Notes: generated by a model not told the origin, from the letters alone. A stretch of DNA of 64,000 nt from Planococcus citri (GCF_950023065.1 NC_088677.1:59173469-59237468); one strand, 5' to 3'. Shown: positions 13,365-25,900, counted from the first letter of the stretch. Made by a program: numbers and translations.

Positions 13365-15220
13365 GAGAGATATCAATCACAGGTGGCAGAAAATTTTGGA
13401 CCAAACAAAAAATGGAAATTGGAAGCGACTGTATAAATACTTGCACCATCATGCAACATTTCAAGGGCTAAATTTCATTTTTCGAACCACTGCGATGAAA
13501 TTATTAGATCGCTAGATCACTTTTGAACTTTTCAAAATGGATGAAATTGGCATTCCTGTTGAAAAAATTTTCTCTTTGGAAGTTTTCAATCAATTTTTTT
13601 CAAACTTGCAAGGATGCTAAACATTACTAACGTGAAAATAATTTTATTTCTGGGAATTTTTTCAAATTTTTTACAAATCTTCTTGGTGAAAAAAAAAACG
13701 TATTTTCAGTTTTTCAATGGACTCCCTTCAGAGGTGTAATCATAAAAAAATTTGCATATTGTGCAGGTACCTCATCTGCACACGTACAACATTTTTTTCC
13801 ATGATTTTTATAAATACTTAGAACACGGGGTTTTCACGATTTTTTCCGCCTAAAGTAAGTACCTAATGAATTTTGGTCGATTATTTTTCTTCAAAAAATT
13901 ATCACGAAAGACGCTGAACTTCTCCATCGACCTGAATTTTTGGACCATATTCGTAAATCTTTGAAAAGTTTTACGATCTCCATCTAAAAATTAAATTACA
14001 CCATTTTGGGAACCCTATAGACATCCTTTCTGAAGGACCCACCATACCAAAATTCATGTCTATAGACTAATGTCAACGTAAAATGCATCGCATACTTATC
14101 CCAATTTTTAAAAATATTCAATTTTCAATTTTTTCCAACTCATTTTCCTTTGATGTGATTATTTGCAATTTCGAAAAAGGCACCCAACATGAGTAGAAAA
14201 ATCTTCAATTTTGCTGAAATTGCAGCATATCATCTCTTTCTGAAGGACCCACCATACCAAAATTCATGTCTATAGACTAATGTCAACGTAAAATGCATCG
14301 CATACTTATCCCAATTTTTAAAAATATTCAATTTTCAATTTTTTCCAACTCATTTTCCTTTGATGTGATTATTTGCAATTTCGAAAAAGGCACCCAACAT
14401 GAGTAGAAAAATCTTCAATTTTGCTGAAATTGCAGCATATCATCTCTTTTGAGTTCACATTAATCCAGATATACATTTTAGCCCGGTGGGTTGATCGAAA
14501 AAAGTGTCAAGGGTTCTTAAAATGGTGCAATTTAATTTTGTTTTCAATGGAAATCACAAAAAATATAAAAAACTTACAAATTTGGTTTCAACTCAAATTA
14601 ACGATTTTGTTGGTCGATCTTTGTGGAATATTTCGAAAAAAATTATCCAAATAACATTGGCCATTTTGAGCGAAAAAAGTAGCAAAAATATAAATTTTTC
14701 CATTTTTGAAGGCCTTGGACATGCATAAAAATTTTTGAAATAACATTTGGTGTACATCTAAGCGAGATATACGATGATTATTTTTTTTGTGATCGCACCT
14801 CTGAGGGAAGTTACTGAAATTTTTATTAAAAAACGAATAAAAGCACATTTCACCAAGAAGATACCTTTCAAAAAATTTCAAAAAAAGGTCCACGAATGAC
14901 CCTTGGTATGGTTTAGCATCCCTGCAAGCAGAACGTTTGAAAAAATTCGACAGATAACTGCCAAAGATAGAAATTTTTATCAGAACTGTCAAGTTCGTCC
15001 TTTTTGGAATGGATAGGGGTGATCTAGCGATCTGAAAATTTGTCACGACGGTTTTAGACCTCCAGGACCAACTTCCTTTAGGTGATTTTGAAATCTCAGC
15101 CAGGGGTCGATTGTCCTTTCTCAATCTGCTATGTTCTTTGAATTTCCAACATTCGTCAAAATTGGAAAATAATGTTCAGACTCCAAAATTTTGCATGGTG
15201 CTTCATTTCTGGATATCTTT
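13365..15220. mobile_element. Large foldback element, ~1.86 kb
   Basis: Left and right parts are imperfect reverse complements. Examples are 'AGATCGCTAGATCAC' at 13505 against its complement near 15015, 'GGATGCTAAAC' at 13613 against 'GTTTAGCATCC' near 14910, 'CTTCTTGGTGAAA' at 13680 against 'TTCACCAAGAAG' near 14850, and 'CCTTCAGAGGTG' at 13726 against 'CACCTCTGAGGG' near 14798. The loop centre is near 14265 and contains a recent 210-bp tandem duplication. No transposase is visible. The 178-residue minus frame at 14588-15124 is a chance frame in the right arm. Exact ends are uncertain by about 30 bp. Confidence 0.7.
14026..14449. repeat. Perfect 210-bp tandem duplication
   Basis: The sequence beginning CTTTCTGAAGGACCCACC at 14026 starts again at 14236. 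Both copies match base for base over 214 positions, with a 4-base CTTT overlap at the junction. Each copy begins next to the loop of the surrounding foldback element. Zero divergence means a very recent event or an assembly artefact. Confidence 0.95.
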
Positions 15221-17584
15221 TCAACAGTTCGACACCATCTAACTAAATTACTGGAATGAGAAACCTCACTTATGAAAATAAGTAAGCAAGTTAACAGAAT
15301 TCATACCAACATCATGAGAATTTATAAATTGACAAAAATTGAAGCAATTTTTCACAACGAGACTTCAAAAATAAAATTTCAATCACCAATACACAACGCA
15401 TGAAAAAAATCGCCAATAAATCAACATACCTCTATGCACAACAACGTATAATATTTTTCAACTCGTAATAATTTTCGAACACAAAATGACCATCACCACA
15501 GCGTTGAAAAAAAACCACACACATCATACACGGTCGCGACACAAGCACAAACTAATTACACCGTTTGTGTACATAGTTATTTTTTCTCAAAACTGCATAT
15601 TATATCGAAATATCATCGATAAAAAAAAAGAAGAGAGAGAGAAAAAAACACATGTATTCGAATACACATTGGTAGATATCTATTTGTATAAAAAATATTA
15701 ACGCAAAAACCAAACCTTTCGATAAAACAATCGACCAACAAATACCACCATATTATGCTTATTGTTTATAAAAAGCTTACTTATCTGTTTGTATCCGTTA
15801 ATGGAAGTAATTTGAAACACCGATAAGTTCATAGAATTTGTGCGTTAAGCAGAACGCATCGTATGCTAAAAAAAAATTTTTCACATTATTTTTCGACCAA
15901 TGATGATATATTGAGGCACGTTAGTTGCATTACGTAATCGTTATCGTGTTCGTGATTTTCAACGGTTCATCATTTCCTTTTGATCGTCCCGCTACACCGG
16001 ACCTTGTTTAGTACACTTGATACGAGTAGGTAAATTCGCATATGACACAGTTAAAAAGTACATACACATTAAAGTTAGGTGAAGGTAGGTGCTGTGTACA
16101 CCTTTTCCTCTCTATCTCTCCGGTGTATAATACACTTTGGTGGGTATAACGAGATTCGTATTCGTACACATACGAGATACATTTGGGTAAAAGTTCGCCA
16201 CTTAATTCCTTCAGATAAGCCAATAACACACGTTTCTCTTCCGTCATTGTGACGTAAATTATACCGCATTCCGGCCAAGACTTCTTCAAAGTCTCCCTTA
16301 AATAAAACTCCTTCCAACTACTGTACTCGTAGTTGTGCTACGTGGATCTGTGATGGCATCCGAACCCCTACCCAGTTTCCTACGCCCAAACCCATACAGA
16401 TTAAAATATTTCTCGACTCAGTCTCGCGTATGTTTCAAAAACCAAAAGCCCGCCAAAGTATTACCAAATGGAAACATCTCTCGGTATCGCAGTGTGGCAA
16501 AATAGTTACTAAACTATTCGTCAAATTAAACTGCTCGCTGTCTTTTTCGCGTTGCATTCGCTGCTCTGCTTCGACTTCGACGTCGTCGTCCTCGTCGTCC
16601 TGGCTAATCTCGTGAAGGAAACTTTTCTACAACATTTTCCCTCCTTCTCGTCTCGCCTCCGCCTCCCGCAAAGGAAATTGACTTATTGCTTGGCGTAGAT
16701 TCGGTCAAATGGTCGAAACGTTTGTTCGTTTTCTCATCTTATAAAGAGACGTGTCGTCTAGATTACCTTTGTCATACGAGCACATACGACAGGGATAGGC
16801 TACCCAGACCTACGAATATTTTACCTACCTAGTACCTACATTTTGATCGAGTGAATTTCATCTCACGTCTTCCTACTTCTCACAATCAGACCGTTCAGAC
16901 GTAGAGAAGAAATCCACATACTTTCAGAATTAGGCCCACACGTACGTATCTTTCGTAGAGATTTCTCTCTCGTTATGTCACTCGAGCCCCGACTGTGCTA
17001 CTTTGCTGTGTTTTATTGATGGAAAAACTTTGGCGAAAAGTCCTCCACCTCTTAGTACGCGATTTCCAACCGCCCCCCTCTTCCTCCATCCCGCTTTGGG
17101 TTCGGTCTGCGTGAAATTACATATTTTCAAAAACGTTTCCGCGCTACAATAATTTTTCCGGCAACGTTTTGTATTACGATAGGTACGAATTTTCAATTTA
17201 AACTTTCTCCGTAGTATCTCGAAGGTGACGTAGCACCAACTTTTTACTACGAGTATTCCCCTCCCCCCACACTTACCCATGCGTTCATTTTTTTTCCAAC
17301 CCGTCAAAAAGATCAACGTCGGAGTCAAATTACTGCCTTCAGCTTCGAGAGTGTAGGTATAATTAAATGGTCGAGGCGTCTGTCATGTACGAAAAGTTGC
17401 ATAACCGATGGTTTCAAGGCGAACATGAAAGAGAAACGTCGTCGTCCGTCTGCCTGGACTTGACTTTCAAGATACGACCTTCGATGCTTCTTTTCGATTC
17501 TCGTTAGTATTGATGACAAAAATTATTGTACTCGTACGCTACGCGAATCGAAATTTTTTACGAATTTAAAAGTGTTTTTTTTCT
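15221..17584. other. Non-repetitive stretch, no gene seen
   Basis: Contains TACGAGTA/TACTCGTA words (near 16022 and 16323), TACCTACCTAGTACCTAC near 16820 and a CGTCGTC run near 16580-16600. Frames at 16008-16317 and 16978-17328 (minus) lack domains, have overlapping rivals and show no codon bias. A distal regulatory region is possible but cannot be shown from sequence alone. Confidence 0.4.
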
Positions 17585-17598
17585 TTTCTAAGTAAGTA

Positions 17599-17816
17599 TT
17601 TTATTTATTTATTAAGAGCCATTTACAGCAACTTAGGCTAGGGGCCCTATATTAAGACAAACTTATGATTAGGGTATATACATATCTAGAAATAAAGTTA
17701 CAATCAGTACAAAGAAATGGGCTACCTGGATTTTTAAATTTTAAATTTTTTAATCTAATTTAGTAGAGTAAAGAAATTTAATGAAATAAACTAAAAAGAA
17801 TAAAAAACACTACATC
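17599..17816 (-). mobile_element. 5'-truncated non-LTR retrotransposon 3' end
   Basis: On the minus strand the segment ends with 'AATGGCTCTTAATAAATAAA' text, the AATAA-type tail typical of insect LINE 3' ends. It is flanked by a perfect 14-bp direct repeat, TTTCTAAGTAAGTA, at 17585-17598 and 17817-17830. The tail abuts the left repeat, and the opposite end begins inside untranslated sequence, as expected for 5' truncation during target-primed reverse transcription. No reverse-transcriptase coding remains. The clade cannot be named from this 218-bp piece. Confidence 0.75.
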
Positions 17817-17830
17817 TTTCTAAGTAAGTA

Positions 17831-19205
17831 ATTTTGATAAATATTGATGTTTAATAGGGTGGGTCATCTCTGACGCCTTTTTTATTTTAGAAAATTGGAG
17901 GAAGATTTCATAGAAAGCTGTAAGGGGATCTCAAAAAACTGCAGGTAAAATTTTTGATCCTTGACTTGGGCCATCACTTTTCTACAGGGGTTTTGAAATT
18001 TAAAATTTACATTGAAAATAAAAAAAAGGTGGTAATTGATTGTATTATATCCGCTTGGAAAATTTTAAAAACGAGTTTCTTACCTTAAAGTGCACCTAAT
18101 ACAATCAATCATCACCAAAACCAAGAAAATGCCTGGTGAGCTAGATAGCTGTGGAGAACTTGACATATACAGGGCTACCTGCTACAGAATAAAACCTTTT
18201 CACCAGCAACATCTAAGCAACACATCCTGTCTACAAGTAGACACGTTTGCCTAGTCTGAGACCTGAAGTGGTCGATTTATGCTCATGTGAAAAAATGTTG
18301 TTTTTGATTTTGCATCATTCAAGATCCAAGGGCTATGATAGATGAAGAGTTGCACTTTACAGTCTCGGGTCACTAATTTTGGCTAACATTTTTTCAGCTG
18401 GTTGATCAAGAAAGACTCGACAAAATAAAAAATTTGGAAATAAGGGGTACTCGAATGTTTATTAGGTAACTGTAAATATTCACCAGTTTTCTAGAAAATC
18501 TCAAAAAAAATGTCCTCTTTATGAGTTATTATTTAGAAGTTCCTTGAAGATAAAAGTAGCCTCTTTTCGATGGCGCGACTCTCACTCCTCTATCTTGATC
18601 AGTAGGAAAACTACGAGAGTGTGTTTGAATTCTGAAAATTGCTCATAACAAGCCATCGGCTATTCGCTGATTGCAAGAGAGTTTTTGCATTTACCTTTTG
18701 CTTATTGGGTGATCTAAATTCTAATGCTGTATGCTTTTGAATAGTTCTTCAACAAATCTTGATGGTATGATCAATAGTATAATCTCACCTCAGACATAGA
18801 CGAAATATTGTAATTTATTTTATGTATTTTGAAAAATGATTAATTTTTCTGAATTTACCGTTTCCATTTTTGTATTGATACTTAGTTAGAAAGATGCCCG
18901 ATTTTTATAAAATTAAATTCAAAATAATCTTTGGAATTTTGCTACACAAAATATCGTTATATTTTATTTTGGAAAATTACAATCTTCATCGATTCAATTT
19001 GTTTTTTGTTGTTGAAAACAAAAATGAAAGTAACTCGACAAAGTTATATCTACAATTTCAGTTTTGGCTTATTACATACTTCCTCACCGTTTTATCTTCA
19101 TTTTCATATCAATATTATCTACAATAAAGTTTTGAATTGAAATCGGAATTTAGAAACAAATAAACGTAGCTAATTATTTTTGCATATTGCTTAGCATTTT
19201 AAAAT
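17831..19205. other. Dispersed-repeat non-coding stretch
   Basis: Holds a short inverted repeat ('GGTAATTGATTGTATTA' near 18031 against 'TAATACAATCAATCATC' near 18098) and an 18655-18735 segment shared with 10607-10690. The two overlapping frames near 18894-19140 are Phe/Tyr/Ile-rich, as expected by chance in A+T-rich DNA. No gene is supported. Confidence 0.4.
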
Positions 19206-19211
19206 TCTACT

Positions 19212-19258
19212 CGACGACGACGATGACGACGATGACGACAATGACGACGACGACGACC
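19212..19258. repeat. (GAC)n/(GAT)n microsatellite
   Basis: A run of CGA, CGATGA and CAATGA triplets, about 47 bp, imperfect. It lies between a dispersed-repeat area and the hairpin at 19279. It is not part of an open frame that could be trusted. Confidence 0.9.
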
Positions 19259-19278
19259 ATGAAAAAGTGGTTACAATA

Positions 19279-19307
19279 GAGTTTTTTTGCGCTTCGCGCA
19301 AAAACTC
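19279..19307. other. Short perfect-arm hairpin
   Basis: GAGTTTTTTTGCGC and GCGCAAAAACTC pair around a TTC loop. A similar 'TTCGTGCATCGCGCAAAAAC' word occurs near 180. It could be the end of a small element or an incidental palindrome. No U-tract terminator logic applies in this eukaryotic context. Confidence 0.4.
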
Positions 19308-19932
19308 TAAAAAAATTCAAAACACATTTTTTCCTTTAAAAATCACCCAAAATTTATTAAAAAATGTTCACCCATAGCCTATTGTATTATTTTATAAGAA
19401 GAAAAAAGTTTTTCTGAATTTTTTTTTGAGTAATTTTTCAAAATTCAAGCACTTGTAACTTTCTAAGAAATCAAGATCAAGAAGTAAGATCTACCTTATT
19501 AGAAACAGCAAGTTTTTTTTCCTCAAGAAACATGAAAATAATTGGTACAGAGGTCATTTTTTCAAGAAGCAATTTTTCATTTTTTTCATGAGTAAACAAA
19601 TCAATACTATTTCAAAACGTTGAAAAATTCTCTCAAATTCTCCTACAGACCTCAAAATTTTTTTCTCTGAAAACAAAGCTTGTTAACAGTCGAAAGCGTA
19701 ACAGAATTTTTCGATGGCCAGTTTTTGTCATTTCAAAGTTGAAAAACAAATCCATGAAAAGTTTTTCAACATAACATTTACTTAATGGGCATTTTCAGAA
19801 AAGAGGAAAACTTTTGGAAGTTTTTTCAAAGAAAAAAAATTAAACACTTTACAAGTTCAGCAATCATACTTTTGGAACCTGTGAGCCCGTGGGTACCACT
19901 GAAGAAAATGAAAATACAAAGTAACTGAAAAA
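19308..19932. other. A+T-rich non-coding stretch
   Basis: Text of TTTTTCA/GAAAAA words without an open frame or a repeat partner recognised in the window. Nothing functional is seen. Confidence 0.35.
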
Positions 19933-19935
19933 TTA

Positions 19936-20656
19936 CACTAGGCAACAATTATTTTTGACCTTTTTTTTGTGTTCGGGTTGAAAATGGGCTTAATCGATAG
20001 TTTAGACCCTAAAACAAAAAACAGAGTGGGGATTTTCAATTTGAGTTGTTTTTGTAGTCAGGAGAGATGATCAAAGTTGCAAAAATGGCCGGTTTTGCCC
20101 TATTTCACGATTTTGTGGAGACATCAGTATTATGTTTCAAAAAAAAACAAGGTCATATTCGGATTCTACGCACTTTTTTAAGTAAACAATTTCACCGGAT
20201 TTTTGATTTTCGAAGTTTCAAGCGCATACGGAAGATTTTTGTTTGTAACATATTTTAAAACTCGGAGCGCGCGACGCTGGCGTTACTCCACCACGTAATC
20301 GTGGCTTGGAACCGTGTTCGCGCGGGCGAGGCTCTCGCTCCAAGTTTTAAAATATGTTACAAACAAAAATCTTCCGTATGCGCTTGAAACTTCGAAAATC
20401 AAAAATCCGGTGAAATTGTTTACTTAAAAAAGTGCGTAGAATCCGAATATGACCTTGGTTTTTTTTGAAACATAATACTGATGTCTCCACAAACTCGTGA
20501 AATAGGGCAAAAACGGTCATTATTGCAACTTTGATCATCTCTCCTGACTACAAAAACAACTCAAATTGAAAATCCTCACTCTGTTTTTTGTTTTAAGGTC
20601 TAAACTATCGATTAAGCCCATTTTCAACCTGAACACAAATATGCCGTTGCCTAGTG
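19936..20656. mobile_element. Foldback MITE with CACTA ends and TTA target duplication
   Basis: The element starts CACTAGGCAAC and ends GTTGCCTAGTG, with TTA directly repeated at 19933-19935 and 20657-20659. The two ~330-bp arms are near-perfect reverse complements around a GC-rich loop at about 20268-20335. The 3-bp duplication and CACTA terminus fit the CACTA (EnSpm) superfamily; a TTA duplication is also typical of PIF/Harbinger. There is no transposase. Because the arms mirror each other, nearly the same 63-residue frame appears on plus (20067-20258) and minus (20347-20538); that is a by-product, not two genes. Confidence 0.85.
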
Positions 20657-20659
20657 TTA

Positions 20660-22480
20660 TCGATGGAGGTTTTGTTTCGTAGTAGGCGAGAACATCTCAC
20701 AGATTCAAATTAATTCTCTCGAGTTCGAGCCAAGAACCCAAACCAGGTGTTATGAGTTTAGCCAGCCCCGGAATTCATCCGGCAATCGAAATAAGAAATA
20801 AGCTATTCGTGTCAGGTATCTTATTGAACAGGTATTCCGATGTTATTGTATCGTGCGAAGCTATTAAAAGGTAATTGAATTAGTGCGGGGTGTGTTACTC
20901 TCTAGTAATAGGTAGATGTACCTATACCTACATTGAGTACTGAGTAGCATGTTTGCGTTTTCGTTTGTTTTCGGTTCACCAAATCAGTACTACAAGCTGT
21001 AGTACAGGTGTAATTAATGTTAATGAATGAGGCTGTGTTTAGAATTCTGATTGTGTTTACATATCCGATTCTAGTAGGAGATGTCGGCACACCGAACTTG
21101 AAATGAGTTTAGATTGGAGATGGGAAATATATTACCTACAACCTACGAGCAAGCGACGAAGATAAAAAGCGTAAACAATGGTAACACAAATAGAATTTTT
21201 CCATTTTTTTGAAGCTTCATATAATTTTTTTCTTGCTGGCGGTTGTGTGAAAGGGAAGGGAAGATGAAATGGAATTTTTTCAGGTATTTCTATAGTTGTA
21301 TGATTCAGCACGAACTACGCACCAATGTAAATAACCAGGCTCAAATTTTGAGGGATAAGCACAAAACGAATCTATGCTTTTCGAGTAGAATTTTTCCATG
21401 TTTATTTTGGAAATAAGAGCAGACTTTACTTTCCACCATGAACCATCACATTCTTCCTGAATTTAGTTCGAATCATCCATTGTATTTTTTTCTTGTATCT
21501 TTTATCAAATAAAATTTATTAAACCACTATTCAATTTCATTTGAAAATTTCAATCAGGAATCCAGACACGAAAAAAGAATTACAACCGGTCATCCTCGAT
21601 CAGATACAAGTTAGACCCTATAACTGTACATTGTACCTACTTAACTTGAATGGATGATGTAACATGCACTTGACAATCAATCTTTTGTGCCTATTTGTAA
21701 ATATGCAGATTTGAGATTAGGATGAATAGCAAAAAAAAAAATGTCAAAGAATGTTTACCAAATTCAATGGAGACCTCAATTTTGCGTTGAAAGTCACAAG
21801 TCACTCAGAAAAATTGTTAGCTCCCAGAAAATGAGCCCAGATGTAACATTTAACCACGTTTTCTATGGTACCACTCTTTTAGCATCTAAAAGTGCTTCAG
21901 TAAACCTCACTAGATGTGCCATGTTTTATTTCCAAGCTGCAGTTATGGGTAAAATTGCAGTCAGGCCTGATTACAAGAGAGGTCTTTCCTGAACTAGCAC
22001 TACTTTTCAGTTTATTCACGTGGCATCAACGGAAAAATCCAGTGGCCTTATTAGGAGCATATTGGTCATATTCGAACACCGAATTTCAAGGTACATGGAA
22101 GAGCAACTTGCAGCTGATATTCATTTTTTTTGTGATGATACTAATTTGAAAATTGAAGGGACAAGGGTATATGAATTTTCAAAAATCCAATTTTCAACTC
22201 TGCTTTCTAGTACAACTTTTCGAAACAAACAAATAAGGTTCTCTTAAAAAATAACCTATCTTTGAAATTGAAGTCTCTACAGGCAAATTAATTTTCAGGA
22301 TTTCTCAAAATTTCTATAAACTATTGTTTCTGGCTTCTTCATTCACACAAAGACATTTTTTGCTCATTTTGAAAAATTACACAAGAATTTACCTTCAAAA
22401 TTGACAAATGTTCAACTTTTAAAAATTTTGAGAAACTAATTACAAAAATTTATTCCATTTATATTTGCAAAAATATGCTT
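20660..22480. other. Non-coding stretch with a foldback-family fragment
   Basis: 20660-21730 is largely non-repetitive with no supported exon. From about 21741 the text 'ACCAAATTCAATGGAGACCT' matches the outer arm of foldback family 1 (compare 58262 and 61290), so 21735-21990 is probably a solo diverged arm. The frames there (83 and 77 residues) are repeat translations. Confidence 0.45.
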
Positions 22481-23155
22481 AGTTGTCTGTAGCATCTTCA
22501 GTTTTAGAGATAGACAATTTTGTCAAATAATCTTTTTTATTCATTTCAAAAAATTATACTGAAAACACGACAAAAGTGATAGTGCCATAGCTCTGTAAGC
22601 TGGAGTTGTGGGTTCAACTTTGAATCCCACCATGGAAACCAAAAGCTTCCTTGAAATGCAGATAGGCAATTTTGTCAAAGAATCTTTTCAAAAAAGTATG
22701 CCAGAATCCATCTTCAAAAACTGAAATTTTGAAAATCCATAACACTGTCTCTTCAATTACTAGACAAGCGTCATTGCCGAAAGAATATTTCTGGGAATTA
22801 ACCAGGTAGTGAGCGCAACAAAAGTGATAAAACCATAGCTTTGTAAGCTGGAGTAGTGGGTTCAACTTTGAATCCTACCAAGGAAATCAAGTGCTTTCTT
22901 GAAATGCAGATAAACAATTTTGTCAAAGAACCTTTTCAAAAAAGTATGCCAGAATCCATGTTCAAAAATTGAATTTCTGAAAATCCATATTGCCACCTCT
23001 TCAATAATTACTAGACAAGCATCACTGCAGAAAAAATACCTATTGCTTTACATTAACCATGGTAGAGAGCACACCAATAGTGATAGAGCCATAGCTTCAT
23101 AATCTGGAGTTGTGGGCACCACTTTGGGAAATCAAGTGCTTTCTTGAAATGCAGT
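22480..23155. repeat. ~245-bp tandem units with tRNA-like motif
   Basis: Two full units and partial flanking units repeat at ~245 bp, anchored by 'CTTGAAATGCAG' at about 22651, 22898 and 23144. Each carries 'CCATAGCTCTGTAAGCTGGAG' type text (shown in part as ATAGCTC...GCTGG) followed by GTGGGTTCAACTTTGAATCC. The last resembles a pol III B box (GGTTCRANTCC), and its GTGGG/CCCAC arms resemble a T-stem. The A-to-B spacing is much shorter than in a tRNA, so this would be a decayed tRNA-derived SINE at most. The 22614-22865 minus frame is repeat-derived. Confidence 0.55.
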
Positions 23156-25900
23156 TACCTAGTATATGCATTTTAGTTTCAAAGTAACTAGAATTTCACA
23201 TTTAACCTGCTTTCAATATCACAAGGAAAAATGCAACTTTGAATAATCAACACAATATCCCCTATATTTAATTACCTTTTGCCTTCAATTCTTAAAATCA
23301 GTGAACAAAAGTTATACTTTCACTATAAAAAAATTTGCAATTTGAAACGTTCTCGTGCGGTCAGAATTTTGGTACCTATTTGATTTAATTTTATTCACAT
23401 AGCACTAACAAAACCTTGAGAAGTTTTCAGCAAAAATTTTTGGACTACAACAATACCTACAGTAGGAAATGCTGAGAAACATTTTTTTGAATTTTTTCCC
23501 TTCAACTTTCAATTTACCTCAAACAACGTGAAGGGATGTACGAAACATTTCCAATTAAAAAAAATTCTTGACTTCATCCAAAACTGATCTTGACAAGATT
23601 TAAATTTTTTCCAAAGCAGTAATTTTTGATATAAAAAACGCTCTTTCGACGTGCTCCATATTCTAAAAAATGATCAAGGGCAAGCATACATTTTTTTCCA
23701 ATTCGGGTCCAATGTTAACGTCACCGTCAGGAACATGAAAATATGGAAATTTCCAATAAATACTTTCAAAGTTCACCCGAGAGGAGGGGAAAATGTGCGA
23801 AAAAACTGACCTACATCAATTTCCCAGTACACGGGAAGTCGATACGTGCTATTTAGAATATGTTATCTCCACTTTGAAACAGCGACCGCGACGCATCTCC
23901 GATAAAAGCTCGTTTATTAATACGTTAAAACTTTACAAACTGAATTAATTGCTCGAACCGATGTAAAGATAATACCGTATAGAGAGAGCCGTAGTACCAT
24001 ACTATACTCGTAGTTGTATCTGGCGTACGTTTTATCATAATTATTACACGCATCAAATGGAACATTTATCTTATTGCACGAATATCGCTATCTCTTTCGT
24101 ATATCTTAACAATACTATTCTCTAATTACACGTTTGTTGGATTGTTTTTTTCTAGATTTTTTTTTTTTTACCAGGTATACGAGCACTTGAGGCTATTGTA
24201 CGAGTGTATGTACCTCTACCTTATTAATACACGTTCTTCATCTTCACTCCAATTGTCCATTCTCGCCCCTCAAGAGACATACTTGTACACGAGTAGTACC
24301 TGAGCACTCAAATAACGCATTAACTAAAACGAAAACTTGCATAGTGATAAATAATAAAATGCATTCGTACAACCTTTTCAACCGCTTATACGCTGTATAG
24401 GTACTCGTATATACTATCACATAAAGCAGATAGAAAGATAAAATCACGTTAAACAATCGTTTTGGCGCGCGAATAGTTTCATCTATCATTTTTCCTTCCT
24501 TTTTTCTACCCCCTTTTTTCCTGTACCTTTCATCGTATCGAACTATACATAAACCATAGCGCCGGACATGGGACAAAAATATTCGACCAAATCAAACATT
24601 ACGTTGTCATTTACCGCATAGCAAAGGGCGGCCGCGACCATTCGTCGTCCTATATCGATTTTCCATATTTTTTGTGGCAGCCTTTACGACCGCAAAAACA
24701 TTCTACATGTATTTTTACGCTCGGACGCGTAAATACACAACAGACAAATTGACGCTGCTGTCTGTCACACGCCGCCCTGAAAATTTGCAATCGTGTTTCC
24801 TCCTCCGGGTGAAAATTTTTTTTCTACAAGAGCTACCTAGACAGACGGATACGAAAAAAATATATTCATACCGATGAGTACGAAGGCCGAAGGGGTCTGT
24901 GAAGTTACTTCGATTCGCTGGTTTATTTTTACTACAGCTTGCTGTTTGATATTCTTATCACGTTTCAAAACAGATCCGGTCTGATGGCGACCTTTTTTTT
25001 TTTCAACTTTCTTCCTCCTTTGATACATAGTACGTAGACTTTCGCAAATAATGAAATTTTCAACCTCTAGACGTACCTGCTCCGGAGCTCTACCCTGCTA
25101 TCAATTTAATTTAGTTCGCGAACGAATTGAAAATTTATTCTACGAATCAAAAAATGCTCATGTAGTGCTACCGCCTTTGATGTAATTACCTCGAATGGAC
25201 GATTGTAAGTGGCGTATTATCAATTAATCCTGGTTCGTGATTTGATTTCGCAACTAGCGCTTCGACTAGCGACATTTTTACATCATTCGGCGATGTTTTT
25301 TTTTCTTCGCGTGTCCCTCCAATAATCTCCACGGCGCTTCTCGTGGTCACGCTGACAAATTATCGACGCTTGTCACGTGTCATTTGAGTTTTCAGTTCCG
25401 CCTTCGTTGGACGACGACGTCGTCATCGTTAACGCCAGCCAATCATTTAATTTATCGTCTTTATAATTTAAGTATATAGTAGCGCATTATATTAGTCTAA
25501 GCTAAATGACAGCTTTTAATTATACAATTTTTGCCGCCATTCCGATTCCTGGTAGCGAAGGTAGCCTATGTCTGAGTCGAATTCGTGTTTAGGGATTTCC
25601 AGATGTACGTTTGGACGTAATATTTTCTCCTTCCTTCGCCCATTGATTGAAAAGTTTTCGTAGTTTTTTTTGGCGAAATTATTTTCATTGACGCGATTCG
25701 TTTTCCTGCTGTCAAATTAATTCGATCGAAATGATAATTACGGATATTACCCGGACATTTGGTTTTATCAATTTTCGAGCACGTTTTAAAAAGACAGTTG
25801 GGTACGAACATTTTTCAAGCGTTTCAGACGTCTGCAAATTGAGACTTACCTGACTGTCACGAGAAAAAAAAATAGCAATAGGGGAAAGAGAAAAGAAGGA
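23156..25900. other. Intergenic or intronic stretch, no gene seen
   Basis: 23156-23870 is A+T-rich. 23870-25860 is a non-repetitive island with TACTCGTA/CGAGTA words near 24005, 24290 and 24405. The 110-residue minus frame at 24244-24576 has no family signature and lacks flanking splice or promoter support. Confidence 0.4.

Noticed and set aside
14588..15124. 178-residue minus-strand frame, the longest in the window
   Set aside because: It lies wholly in the right arm of a foldback element, begins in text paired with the left arm, and has no domain or codon bias.
20067..20538. Near-identical 63-residue frames on opposite strands
   Set aside because: They arise because the two arms of the foldback element are reverse complements. 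Composition is that of translated A+T-rich DNA, with no domain or promoter.
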